Under the pieces are notes generated by a model that was not told the DNA's origin, made no database searches, and worked only from the letters and a program-made list of their open reading frames with translations. From positions 1 through 35,492 of the forward strand of contig JAIERI010000144.1 of NCBI GenBank assembly GCA_019747015.1: a DNA stretch of 35,492 nucleotides. Direction: 5' to 3'. This document shows positions 27,316 to 35,492 of the stretch, piece after piece. This DNA comes from Xanthobacteraceae bacterium (GTDB lineage: Bacteria; Pseudomonadota; Alphaproteobacteria; Rhizobiales; Xanthobacteraceae). Every line of letters starts with the position of its first letter. Within the stretch, counting starts at the first letter, position 1. The position numbers and the translations under genes are program-made.

Positions 27316-28092
27316 CTAATTTTTCAATTCACCAGCGCGAGCCTTCGTCGAAACCCAACCACCATCTACCTTAAGCTCCGCGCCTGTAATGTAACTGGAC
27401 TCATCAAGTGCGAGAAAGACAGCAGCGTTTGCTACATCTTCCGCCGTACCCCATCGGCCCATCGGAGTTTCCCTCCCCCAATCGTTTGCTTTGTCGTTTG
27501 ATTGAGAAGCATTCATCGGTGAGTTAATCGACCCCGGTGCCAAGGCGTTGACGGTGATTCCCATCCGACCGAGGTCAATAGCCATGGCGCGAGTCATTCC
27601 CAGCAATCCCGATTTCGCTGAAACGTAAGCAACGCGATCGGGCCGACCCACAAAACTTGCGATCGAAGCCGTGTTGATAATTCTGCCGGTGCCGCTTTTT
27701 TTCATGTATGGCACCACAGCACGGGCGCAGAAAAATGGGCCCGTTAAATTCGTTGCGATCATTATATTCCAATCTTGATCCGAATGTTCAAGGAACGGCT
27801 TCGTGATGCGAACTCCGACATTATTGGCGAGGATGTCGATACGGCCGAATTCCCGATCGATCTCCGCTGCCATTTTATTGGCGGAAGTTGAATCTGTTAC
27901 ATCGACCCGAATACTCGTTACCCGTCCGTGAACGGCAACTTCTTTCGCTGCAGCCCGCGCTTTGCTTTCATCGATATCGGCAATAACAACGTTCGCTCCC
28001 TCTTTTGCAAATGCAGCGGACATTGCTTTGCCGATGCCGCTTGCACCACCCGTAACGATTGCCGTCTTGCCATCCAAACGCTTCATGATCAT
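27316..28092 (-). CDS. SDR family oxidoreductase
   Basis: TGGASGIGKAM, NNVGV, YVSAKSGLLGMTRAMA motifs. Confidence 0.94.
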   Translation of the reverse strand: MIMKRLDGKTAIVTGGASGIGKAMSAAFAKEGANVVIADIDESKARAAAKEVAVHGRVTSIRVDVTDSTSANKMAAEIDREFGRIDILANNVGVRITKPFLEHSDQDWNIMIATNLTGPFFCARAVVPYMKKSGTGRIINTASIASFVGRPDRVAYVSAKSGLLGMTRAMAIDLGRMGITVNALAPGSINSPMNASQSNDKANDWGRETPMGRWGTAEDVANAAVFLALDESSYITGAELKVDGGWVSTKARAGELKN

Positions 28093-28114
28093 TTCTCTCC
28101 AAGAAACTTGAAAC

Positions 28115-29110
28115 TTACGACACCTGCAAAAGCAGTTTTCCCTGTGTTTTTCCGGCCTCTAGAAACTGATGCGCCTGCGCTGCATCAGTCAGTGCGAATT
28201 TTTTATCTATTGTGACCTGTAGTTCTCCATCGAGATACAGACGAAACAGTTCGTCTGTCCGGCTTCGTATTTCGGACGCGCTTGCCATGTAATCGGCAAG
28301 ATGCGGCCGCGTGAAAAACACCGAACCGGCTTCAGCAAGCGCCAACGGCTCTATCGCATCAACCACACCGGAACTCGCGCCGAAAAGCACGCAAAGACCG
28401 CGACGACGGACCGAGCGAATACTTTTCATGATCGTGTCTTTTCCGACTGAGTCATAGACAACGTGAACACCTTTTCCATCCGTCAGGCGTTTGATCTCCT
28501 GCTCGAAGTCCTCGTTCCTATAAAGAATGCAGTGGTCGGCTCCTCGTTTTATGGCGACTTCCGCTTTGGCCTCGGTACTCACCGTTGTGAAAACCGTCGC
28601 GCCAGCCTTCTTCGCAAGCTGAATCAGCAATTGGCCGACGCCACCAGCTCCAGCATGAACAAGACAACTTTGGCCAGGTTTCAGCGGAAACGCCGAATGG
28701 CTGAGATAGTGAGCGGTGCATCCCTGCAGCATTAAAGCAGCCGCTATATCGAACGGCACCGCATCTGGAACGGGCACCAATTTCCATGCCGGGACAGCGA
28801 CGGCGTCGGCGTATGCGCCACGTGACAGACAAAAAGCCACACGCGCGCCAGGTTTGAGATCGGTCACGCCCTCGCCGACAGCGTCAATCACCCCCGCACC
28901 TTCCATGCCGATTACCATGGGAAGCGGAGTCCGGTAGGTGTGGGAGCGGGCGTAAGTGCCGTTCCGCATATAAACGTCGATGAAATTTACACCGGCATAC
29001 CCGATTTTCACGGTGGCTTCGCCGGGATCTGGTTGCGGGGACGGAACATCCCTAACCACGCAGACGGAAGGGTCGCCGAATTCTTGAATGCTGATAGCTT
29101 TCATTTTCAA
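28115..29110 (-). CDS. NAD(P)H:quinone oxidoreductase (zeta-crystallin-like MDR)
   Basis: MKAISIQEFGDPSV...GVNFIDVYMRNGTY...LVHAGAGGVGQLLIQLAKKAGATVFTTVST. Confidence 0.93.
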   Translation of the reverse strand: MKMKAISIQEFGDPSVCVVRDVPSPQPDPGEATVKIGYAGVNFIDVYMRNGTYARSHTYRTPLPMVIGMEGAGVIDAVGEGVTDLKPGARVAFCLSRGAYADAVAVPAWKLVPVPDAVPFDIAAALMLQGCTAHYLSHSAFPLKPGQSCLVHAGAGGVGQLLIQLAKKAGATVFTTVSTEAKAEVAIKRGADHCILYRNEDFEQEIKRLTDGKGVHVVYDSVGKDTIMKSIRSVRRRGLCVLFGASSGVVDAIEPLALAEAGSVFFTRPHLADYMASASEIRSRTDELFRLYLDGELQVTIDKKFALTDAAQAHQFLEAGKTQGKLLLQVS

Positions 29111-29113
29111 TTC

Positions 29114-29854
29114 TCAGAAATAGGGAGCCAAGCCCTTGATCATGACAAAAAGTCCCGTCGCGGCCACGGACAGAACCGAAATCAGCCGATATCTGCGCGC
29201 ATCAATACGAGTGAATATACGCGCGCCCAGAAACTGACCGACAAGAAGTCCCGGCAGACCCGCGATCGCGATAACGCCCGCGTCCCCTGTCATCAACCCG
29301 CTCAAAAAGGCGACAATCAGAGTTGCCACGGCAAGCAGCAGGAAGAAAAACGACAGCGTCGCACGGCATCGTGCGATCGGCCAGGATGATGCAAGAAACA
29401 GAACAACAACAGGCGGTCCTGACATTGCAACGGCGCCCTGCATGAGACCGCTGACCGCACCTGCAGCAAATAACTCTGACGTTCTCGGTGGCCGGTCGAG
29501 CCTCACTCCGCTGGCCAGGAAAACTGTCGACACAACAACGGTCATGCCGACGATCAGCCGCATTACGTCGGCAGAAGCGTGAGCGAGAATGTAGAAGCCG
29601 GGTATGAGCGCCGGTAAACTTGTCGCAAACATGATGCTCGCGATGCGAAAGTCCGTATCGGCCCAGTCAGTGATGACAATCGGCAAGCCGGCGGGTATTT
29701 GCAAAAGCATAGATACCGGCACCGCCACTGAAGGTGGCAAGACTAACGCGAGCAGCGGAGTTGCAACGACGGCGAAACCGAATCCGGTTACACCACGCAA
29801 AACGGACGCCAAGGCGATGATAAATGCGGCGGCTGAAATGATCGCCCAGTCCAC
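29114..29854 (-). CDS. TauE/SafE (DUF81-type) membrane protein, putative anion exporter
   Basis: Multiple TM helices; LRGVTGFGFAVVATPLLALVLPPSVAV and GLPGLLVGQFLGARIFTRI. Confidence 0.87.
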   Translation of the reverse strand: MDWAIISAAAFIIALASVLRGVTGFGFAVVATPLLALVLPPSVAVPVSMLLQIPAGLPIVITDWADTDFRIASIMFATSLPALIPGFYILAHASADVMRLIVGMTVVVSTVFLASGVRLDRPPRTSELFAAGAVSGLMQGAVAMSGPPVVVLFLASSWPIARCRATLSFFFLLLAVATLIVAFLSGLMTGDAGVIAIAGLPGLLVGQFLGARIFTRIDARRYRLISVLSVAATGLFVMIKGLAPYF

Positions 29855-29887
29855 AAAACTAACCTTTCGAAACGCTAAAGGCGACCA

Positions 29888-30502
29888 TTACGGTTTGCCG
29901 ATCGCGACGTATTTTTGAAAGCCTGCGCGCTCCGAGTTATCCTTATGATATTGCCTTACGCGGTCTTCGAGCGAGGCTGCGTCAAGCAAAGACACGTATC
30001 GGTGCAACATGATGCCCAGACAGATGTCAGCGGCGGTCACGGACTTCCCAAACATGAATCCATGCGGCGGCAACGCGCGTTTGAGTACGGTATTCAAAAG
30101 CTTTGCGAGATTTGCCGAAACATCGGCCACGATCTTCTGGTCGCTTTTTTCTCCCAAACGGATTTGCACAAAAAGCGATTGCGCCAGCGGATTAAGCGTT
30201 CCGAGTTGCCAATCCATCCATTGCGAAATCTGAGCGGCCTCACGACTGCTGGCGCCCGCAAATCCCTTATTCGGTGAGCGGGTCGCCAGATAGCGGATGA
30301 TAGTATTCGATTCCCAGATCGCCGCGTCGCCGTCGATCACCACAGGAACTAGCCCGGTGGGATTCATGCAACGATATTCCTCGGTGTCAGTCTTGCCGAA
30401 CGATCCGCCGTAATCTTCTCGAACAATCTCTATGCCCATCTCATCCATTGCCCACAGGACTTTTCTGACATTGAGCGAATCTGCACGCCCGAGAACCTTC
30501 AT
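29888..30502 (-). CDS. Glutathione S-transferase family protein
   Basis: MKVLGRADSLNVRKVLWAMDEMGIEIVREDYGG...NPTGLVPVVIDGDAAIWESNTIIRYLA. Confidence 0.93.
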   Translation of the reverse strand: MKVLGRADSLNVRKVLWAMDEMGIEIVREDYGGSFGKTDTEEYRCMNPTGLVPVVIDGDAAIWESNTIIRYLATRSPNKGFAGASSREAAQISQWMDWQLGTLNPLAQSLFVQIRLGEKSDQKIVADVSANLAKLLNTVLKRALPPHGFMFGKSVTAADICLGIMLHRYVSLLDAASLEDRVRQYHKDNSERAGFQKYVAIGKP

Positions 30503-30557
30503 CCTACTCTCCTACGTATTTCGTTGATCGCCAGGCACTAAACCGCTTCTTAGAAAA

Positions 30558-30878
30558 CTACACGCGGATAAACCACGCTCCGTTTTCCTGTCGTAATTCA
30601 AAAACCGCGAGGGGTTCTTCGGCAATTCCGATCGCTTCTCCGGTGTTGATATCCCACTGCCAAAAATGCAAAGGGCATGTCAGAACATCTCCTTCGAGCA
30701 TTCCTTCCGCTAACGGCGTATCCTGATGTGGACAATCTGCACAGCACGCATGCATGCCGCTTTGCGTTCGGATGAGCAGGACCAGCTTTCCATCCGGCAG
30801 CGTAACTTCCTTTTTGTCGCCTATCTCAAGATCGTCGAAAGTGCCGAGCGAGTGCCACGTATCAGCCAAAACGGTCAT
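30558..30878 (-). CDS. Rieske [2Fe-2S] ferredoxin (TmoC/NDO-ferredoxin-like)
   Basis: CPHQDTPLAEGMLEGDVLTCPLHFWQWDINTGEA; start trimmed to MTVLADTWHSL at 30878. Confidence 0.9.
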   Translation of the reverse strand: MTVLADTWHSLGTFDDLEIGDKKEVTLPDGKLVLLIRTQSGMHACCADCPHQDTPLAEGMLEGDVLTCPLHFWQWDINTGEAIGIAEEPLAVFELRQENGAWFIRV

Positions 30879-31923
30879 ATCGAATCTCCGTTGTGCGGAC
30901 TTTGCATTCGGCAATAAGCATACGCATGGTCGCATCGACCATCGCTGGAGGGCCGCCTGCGAAAAACAGCGGATTATCCAGATTCATGAAGGCCGGCCCC
31001 CCGCCTTCCTTCAAAGCTGCGCCGGCAACATCGTGGATAAAGCCATCAGCAAATTGGATTGATGAAAAGCGTTCGCTAAATACAGCAGGACACGCCATAT
31101 CCGAGAAGGCGACCGTCACTTTCAGCTTCCCGTTTGTCCGATCCACCATTGATGCCAGTTCGTCGAGGAGATAGCTGCTCTCGGCGTCGCGTAAGCCGAA
31201 GAACACATGTGATCGATGCCGTTCGAAATGCCCGTTCTCCAAAGCATGATCCAGAATCGAGAGCATGCCGGCGATACCCGAACCGCCAGCGATTGCGACG
31301 AAGGGCCGGTTCTCGCCGCTCAAGAACGTCGCCCGGCCCAGCGGCCCGAAAACGGTCACATCCTTGGTCACCGAAGGATCATCAAAAAGCGCCTTGGTGA
31401 AAGCACCGCCGTGGCTTTTGCGAATGAGAAAATGCAATTCCGCCTGTTGGGATTTGTGCCGGATCATCGAGTAAGCCCGAGGCCCGTCAACTCCCAATCC
31501 GCCGAGCAAGACAAATTGGCCCGGCTGGTAAGATATCGGATTTTTCAACTCCACCACGAAGGTCGAAATTTCCGAGGTCAATCTGCGATCGAGCGATATT
31601 TTGCCCGACATCGCTTTGCACTGAGGATCGCATGGCGCCGTGAAAGCGGATCGCAAAGTCAGTTCGAGAGAACTTTTCGCGACCGCCTGGCACAACAATA
31701 CCTCATTGGCATTGCGAAGAACCTTTTTGCCGGGTGCTTCCGGCCACAAAACTCTGACGTCGCCATTGACGATCGTCGCCTTGCAATTGCCGCAAGAGCC
31801 CGTCGCACACTCATAAGGAAGGCCCAATCCGGCCGCCAATCCAGCTTGCAATAATCGCTGGCCCGGGGCCGGCTCGAAAGATCGTTGCACGTTGTTCTTG
31901 TCAGATATCTTGACGGCGATCAT
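30862..31923 (-). CDS. Oxygenase-type electron transfer reductase (2Fe-2S ferredoxin + FAD/NAD(P)H domains)
   Basis: CATGSCGNCKATI, YQPGQFVLLGG...RAYSMIRH, FVAIAGGSGIAGMLSIL. Confidence 0.92.
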   Translation of the reverse strand: MIAVKISDKNNVQRSFEPAPGQRLLQAGLAAGLGLPYECATGSCGNCKATIVNGDVRVLWPEAPGKKVLRNANEVLLCQAVAKSSLELTLRSAFTAPCDPQCKAMSGKISLDRRLTSEISTFVVELKNPISYQPGQFVLLGGLGVDGPRAYSMIRHKSQQAELHFLIRKSHGGAFTKALFDDPSVTKDVTVFGPLGRATFLSGENRPFVAIAGGSGIAGMLSILDHALENGHFERHRSHVFFGLRDAESSYLLDELASMVDRTNGKLKVTVAFSDMACPAVFSERFSSIQFADGFIHDVAGAALKEGGGPAFMNLDNPLFFAGGPPAMVDATMRMLIAECKVRTTEIRYDRFG

Positions 31924-32285
31924 AAAGTGACCACGACGTCGTTGCCCTCAACTTTCGCGTCGAAGATTCGCAAATTCATTGGCCAATTCTTAGCACCCGG
32001 AACGACGGGGCAACCGTCGATCAACGAGAACTCAAAACCGTGCCAGGGACAGCGAAGCGTTTCTCCATAGTTACAGAACTCCATTTCGTTCGGAGTGTCG
32101 CTTGAAGTCCTTCCGGAGATGCGTCCGTGCTCAAGCGCGGCGCCTTGATGGGGACAACGGCCACCAACGACGCGAACTTCTCCAGAAGGAAGCTTCGAGA
32201 CGATAACTTCCGATCGCCCGATTTTTCCCGGTGTGATTTTTCCGACATCGAGCTCGTCGAACCGGCAAACAACATGCTTGACCAT
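31920..32285 (-). CDS. Rieske [2Fe-2S] domain protein (second ferredoxin)
   Basis: CPHQGAALEHG...CPWHGFEFSLIDGCPV; start trimmed to MVKHVVCRFDELD at 32285; overlaps the reductase start (ATGA). Confidence 0.88.
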   Translation of the reverse strand: MVKHVVCRFDELDVGKITPGKIGRSEVIVSKLPSGEVRVVGGRCPHQGAALEHGRISGRTSSDTPNEMEFCNYGETLRCPWHGFEFSLIDGCPVVPGAKNWPMNLRIFDAKVEGNDVVVTL

Positions 32286-32287
32286 TT

Positions 32288-33361
32288 TTATTCTGCCGCC
32301 TGGCTGGGCATCGTGCTGCCGTGAAAGTCGAGTTCGTAAAAGTTCGCCGCATTCTTCCAAAGAATTTTCTCCCTCACCCCCTGGGGTAGAGCTTTGGGAA
32401 TCGCGACATGGGGATCGTCGAAATCGAAATGCGGGTAATCAGTCGAAAACACCAGCATTTCGTCGGTTCCCATCAAGTCGATGAGCTTCATCCACTCGTC
32501 GCTGGAAATATCCTCGGTGGGCTGCGTCGAAAGCCGTAGGCGCTCGCGGCAATGCTGACTAGGAAGTTTCTTGAGCCACGGAACTTCGATCCGTCCTTGA
32601 CGATATTCACGATCCATTCGCCACATCACATGCGGCAACCAGCTAAATCCGCCCTCGAGAATCATGAAGCGCAGATTTGGGAAGCTGTCGAATACGCCAT
32701 TGATAATCAGGCTTATGACCTGCGGCATCAGTGAGATCGGTATCAAGCAGTGTCGCTCGATATAATGCAGCCCCATGCCGTAGGGTCCTTGCGCATGGAC
32801 AGTGTGATGAAACGCAACCATCAGGCGATTGCGTTCTGCAGCGGCGAAGATCGGCCGGTACATCGGATGGCCGTAAGCAATATCATCCACGACAGGGAGC
32901 ATGACCTGACGCATTTTCGGGTGTGCTGCCATGCGATCGATTTCACGTGCGGCAGCTTCCGGATCGCGTGCGTTGACCTGGATGCTTCCAAGGAATCTTT
33001 TGTCCTTGGATATCCAATGATCAATGACGTAGTCGTTGTAGGCCTTCGCCAGAGCGGTCGCGAGACCATATTGGAGCTTCAGCATCGTTGGATAGAAATA
33101 TCCAGTGAGCACCGCATAAGACAAATCATAATGATCGATCAGTTGCGTGCGCATCAGATTGTAGTCAGACACGGATGCAGATCCGTCATCAGCCAGTACG
33201 TCAGCTCGGTTTCCGAGCCCGGGCGACGTATAAGCAAATGGCTGGCTGAAGCCGCGCCACGCGCCCGCTGCTATCCAGCCTTTGTATGGCTCCGGTAAAT
33301 ACGGCACCAAATCCTTTACGCCGGAAAAGCTTTCATGCACGTCGGTGTCGATAATTCGCAT
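32288..33361 (-). CDS. Amidohydrolase-related (amidohydrolase 2 / ACMSD-like) metal-dependent hydrolase or decarboxylase
   Basis: N-terminal [44 protein letters not shown]. Confidence 0.88.
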   Translation of the reverse strand: MRIIDTDVHESFSGVKDLVPYLPEPYKGWIAAGAWRGFSQPFAYTSPGLGNRADVLADDGSASVSDYNLMRTQLIDHYDLSYAVLTGYFYPTMLKLQYGLATALAKAYNDYVIDHWISKDKRFLGSIQVNARDPEAAAREIDRMAAHPKMRQVMLPVVDDIAYGHPMYRPIFAAAERNRLMVAFHHTVHAQGPYGMGLHYIERHCLIPISLMPQVISLIINGVFDSFPNLRFMILEGGFSWLPHVMWRMDREYRQGRIEVPWLKKLPSQHCRERLRLSTQPTEDISSDEWMKLIDLMGTDEMLVFSTDYPHFDFDDPHVAIPKALPQGVREKILWKNAANFYELDFHGSTMPSQAAE

Positions 33362-33419
33362 AACGATCTCCTGTAGGACTTCACTTCCGGCGCACCATCG
33401 CCGTCATATCTGCTCAACT

Positions 33420-34961
33420 TTACTGTCCGGGCACTTGCGCAAGGCTGGACGGAATCTCCGTCAACGGCTTGCTCTTAAAAAACACCGACCTGATAGTCGG
33501 GAATACCAGAGATAAAAGCGATAGGACTATCAGCGTCGCGCTGATCGGGGACTGCACGAACACCGTCCAATCATTGTGGAAAGTGATCATGCTGCGCGTA
33601 AACGAATCTTCAGCGATTGGGCCAAGGATTGCACCGAGCACCATTGGTGCAATCGGCAATTTCAGACGCTCCATCGACCAGGCGATCACGCCGAAGACCA
33701 CTACGGTCCAAACGTCCGAAATGCTGTTTCGATCGGCGAAGGCACCCACCAAAGCAAACATCACGATGATCGCGACCAGAATTCCCTGAGGCACCGACAA
33801 GACCCGAATGACAACGCGTATCCAGAGGAAACCGAGCAAACACATGCCGATCACCGAGACAAACATCGACGCCAAGATCGTATAGACCGTCAGTGCAGAT
33901 TCCGGATTCTTCAACATAAAGGGCCCGGGCTGAACGCCATGCAGAAGAAAGGCCGCCAAGATAACCGCGGTGGCGCCGCTACCCGGCAAACCGAGGGTCA
34001 GGAGCGGAACGATGTGGCCAGCGACAGACGCCGTCGATGCGATTTGAGGCGCAACAATTCCTTCGGGAATTCCCGTGCCAATTTCCTTTCCCCGCCGGCC
34101 ATATTGTTTTTCAATACCGTAAGAGACGAACGATGAAATGGTGGCACCTGCTCCCGGAACGAGTCCCAGGAACGTACCGATCAGCGTGCTTCGTAAAAAT
34201 GTGGGTTTCAGATTCCATATTTCCTTCCATGAAGGAAAACTGGTCTTGGTGCTTCCCGGAGCCGGCTTGGTCGTGATTTCCGTTCCGTGTCCGATCTTGG
34301 CAAGAATTTCACCAAACCCGTACATGCCCACAAGCACCATGACGAAAGGAATGCCGTTGACCAGAATGTTTGAACCGAAGGTAAACCGCTCGGAGCCGTA
34401 AGTGCTGTCGATGCCGACAACCGAGACAAGCAAACCAAAACACATGCTGATCAGCGCATTGGGGAGCGATTTACCCGCAAGCGCAACGACCGTCGTCAAG
34501 CCGAAGAAGACGGCTGCAAAATATTCCGGCGCGCCGAAACTCAGGGCCAGCTGACTGAGCGGGCCTGCCATGCTGACCATGACAGCGGAAGATACCAAGC
34601 CTCCGGTGAGCGCGGCGACCAGAGCCCATCCTAACGCCTTTGCCGCTTCGCCGCGTTTAGTCATACCCCATCCATCCCACAGGAGTGGAACGTCCATGGG
34701 TTCGCCCGGGATACGATAGAGGATAGTCGTAAAACATCCGGCATATGTGCCTGACATATAAATTGCAGTCAGCAGGATGATCGACGTCTCAAGATTCATC
34801 GAATAGGTGAAGGGCAGCGCGAGCACGACGCCCATCACAAGACCCAATCCCGGCATGATCGACACCGCCATGCCGATGACAAGGCCAATCACGAGCGCGA
34901 CGAGATCCTGCCATTTGAAGACTTCAGTGAAGCCAGCGATTAGAAGATGGAAGCTGTCCAT
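33420..34961 (-). CDS. Tripartite tricarboxylate transporter permease, TctA family
   Basis: IGLVIGMAVSIMPGLGLVMGVVLALPFTYSM...LGLVPGAGATISSFVSYGIEKQ...LGLPGSGATAVILAA. Confidence 0.95.
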   Translation of the reverse strand: MDSFHLLIAGFTEVFKWQDLVALVIGLVIGMAVSIMPGLGLVMGVVLALPFTYSMNLETSIILLTAIYMSGTYAGCFTTILYRIPGEPMDVPLLWDGWGMTKRGEAAKALGWALVAALTGGLVSSAVMVSMAGPLSQLALSFGAPEYFAAVFFGLTTVVALAGKSLPNALISMCFGLLVSVVGIDSTYGSERFTFGSNILVNGIPFVMVLVGMYGFGEILAKIGHGTEITTKPAPGSTKTSFPSWKEIWNLKPTFLRSTLIGTFLGLVPGAGATISSFVSYGIEKQYGRRGKEIGTGIPEGIVAPQIASTASVAGHIVPLLTLGLPGSGATAVILAAFLLHGVQPGPFMLKNPESALTVYTILASMFVSVIGMCLLGFLWIRVVIRVLSVPQGILVAIIVMFALVGAFADRNSISDVWTVVVFGVIAWSMERLKLPIAPMVLGAILGPIAEDSFTRSMITFHNDWTVFVQSPISATLIVLSLLSLVFPTIRSVFFKSKPLTEIPSSLAQVPGQ

Positions 34962-34971
34962 TACGTTACCC

Positions 34972-35492
34972 TCAATGCACGCCGACGAGATTCATAACGG
35001 TGAGCGAGACCTTCTCGAAAGGTCCCTGCCCTAGTGGCAACGCGACAAAAATCAACTTCATGAAGATGAAAGTGAAGAGAAAGCTGAGTCCAACAGCGAC
35101 AGGAATGAAAATCGTCGGCTTATGAAGACCGCCTAGCCACATCAAGCACGCGGAATAGACGATCGTCGAACTGAAGAAGCCACAGAAGTCCAGCATGAAA
35201 AGATAGGCAACGGTGACGACGATCGTGCCGACCACGCGGCCAGGCTGCGTCGTGTGTGGCATCGCAAGATCTGCGTCCAAATCTTCCGATTCTGAAGTCT
35301 CGTCGCGGGCGGCGTCGCCCGCGACAAGCCTTCGGACAATCTCAAAGCCGCACACAAAAAAGAGTATGCCGATGATCATTTTCGGCCATCGATCCGGGCC
35401 TATCTGATCCGGGATAGCTGTGTAGGCGATGTGGTCGGCGACGTAGTAAAGTCCGACCGCAGCGCCCATGATCAAGACGTACGGCACAAGAT
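34972..35492 (-). CDS. Tripartite tricarboxylate transporter small permease, TctB family (5' end probably outside the window)
   Basis: About 4 hydrophobic helices, PDQIGPDRWPKMI motif, immediately upstream of TctA; the reading frame is open to the window edge (GTG at 35487 is possible but not convincing). Confidence 0.82.
   Translation of the reverse strand, partial: LVPYVLIMGAAVGLYYVADHIAYTAIPDQIGPDRWPKMIIGILFFVCGFEIVRRLVAGDAARDETSESEDLDADLAMPHTTQPGRVVGTIVVTVAYLFMLDFCGFFSSTIVYSACLMWLGGLHKPTIFIPVAVGLSFLFTFIFMKLIFVALPLGQGPFEKVSLTVMNLVGVH

Noticed and set aside
30879-30935. N-terminal extension of the first Rieske protein (MRPCVCLLPNAKSAQRRFD)
   Set aside because: Lies within the reductase coding end and does not resemble ferredoxin N-termini; the ATG at 30878 fits the family.

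Overview
The window is a GC-rich, probably alphaproteobacterial (Bradyrhizobiaceae-like, by inference) chromosomal segment. It holds about 33 supported protein-coding genes in six blocks. (1) A minus-strand UbiX/UbiD prenylated-flavin decarboxylase operon with an ABC importer, divergent from a LysR regulator (1-5138). (2) A mixed-orientation surface-glycan patch: GT2, RgpF-like, a second glycosyltransferase, a DegT-type sugar aminotransferase and a WxcM-like acyltransferase/ketoisomerase fusion (5163-10979). (3) A MocR-type regulator with a ferredoxin reductase, an mARC/YcbX-like MOSC protein, an APC permease and a second MOSC protein (11005-17029). (4) An RND efflux pair preceded by a five-copy 13-bp tandem repeat, plus panD (17165-22390). 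(5) A LolD/FtsX/AttH-type ABC operon (22671-26888). (6) A probable catabolic operon with SDR, quinone oxidoreductase, TauE, GST, two Rieske ferredoxins, a reductase, an amidohydrolase and TctA/TctB (27316-35492). The strongest candidate for an undescribed system is block 3. All three presumed promoters carry the same octamer, CTGGACCA (minus strand), with a second half-site starting 23 nt later. This points to a MocR-controlled import and molybdenum-dependent reduction pathway, probably for N-hydroxylated or other N-oxygenated amino compounds. No tRNA, rRNA, CRISPR array or IS element was recognised.
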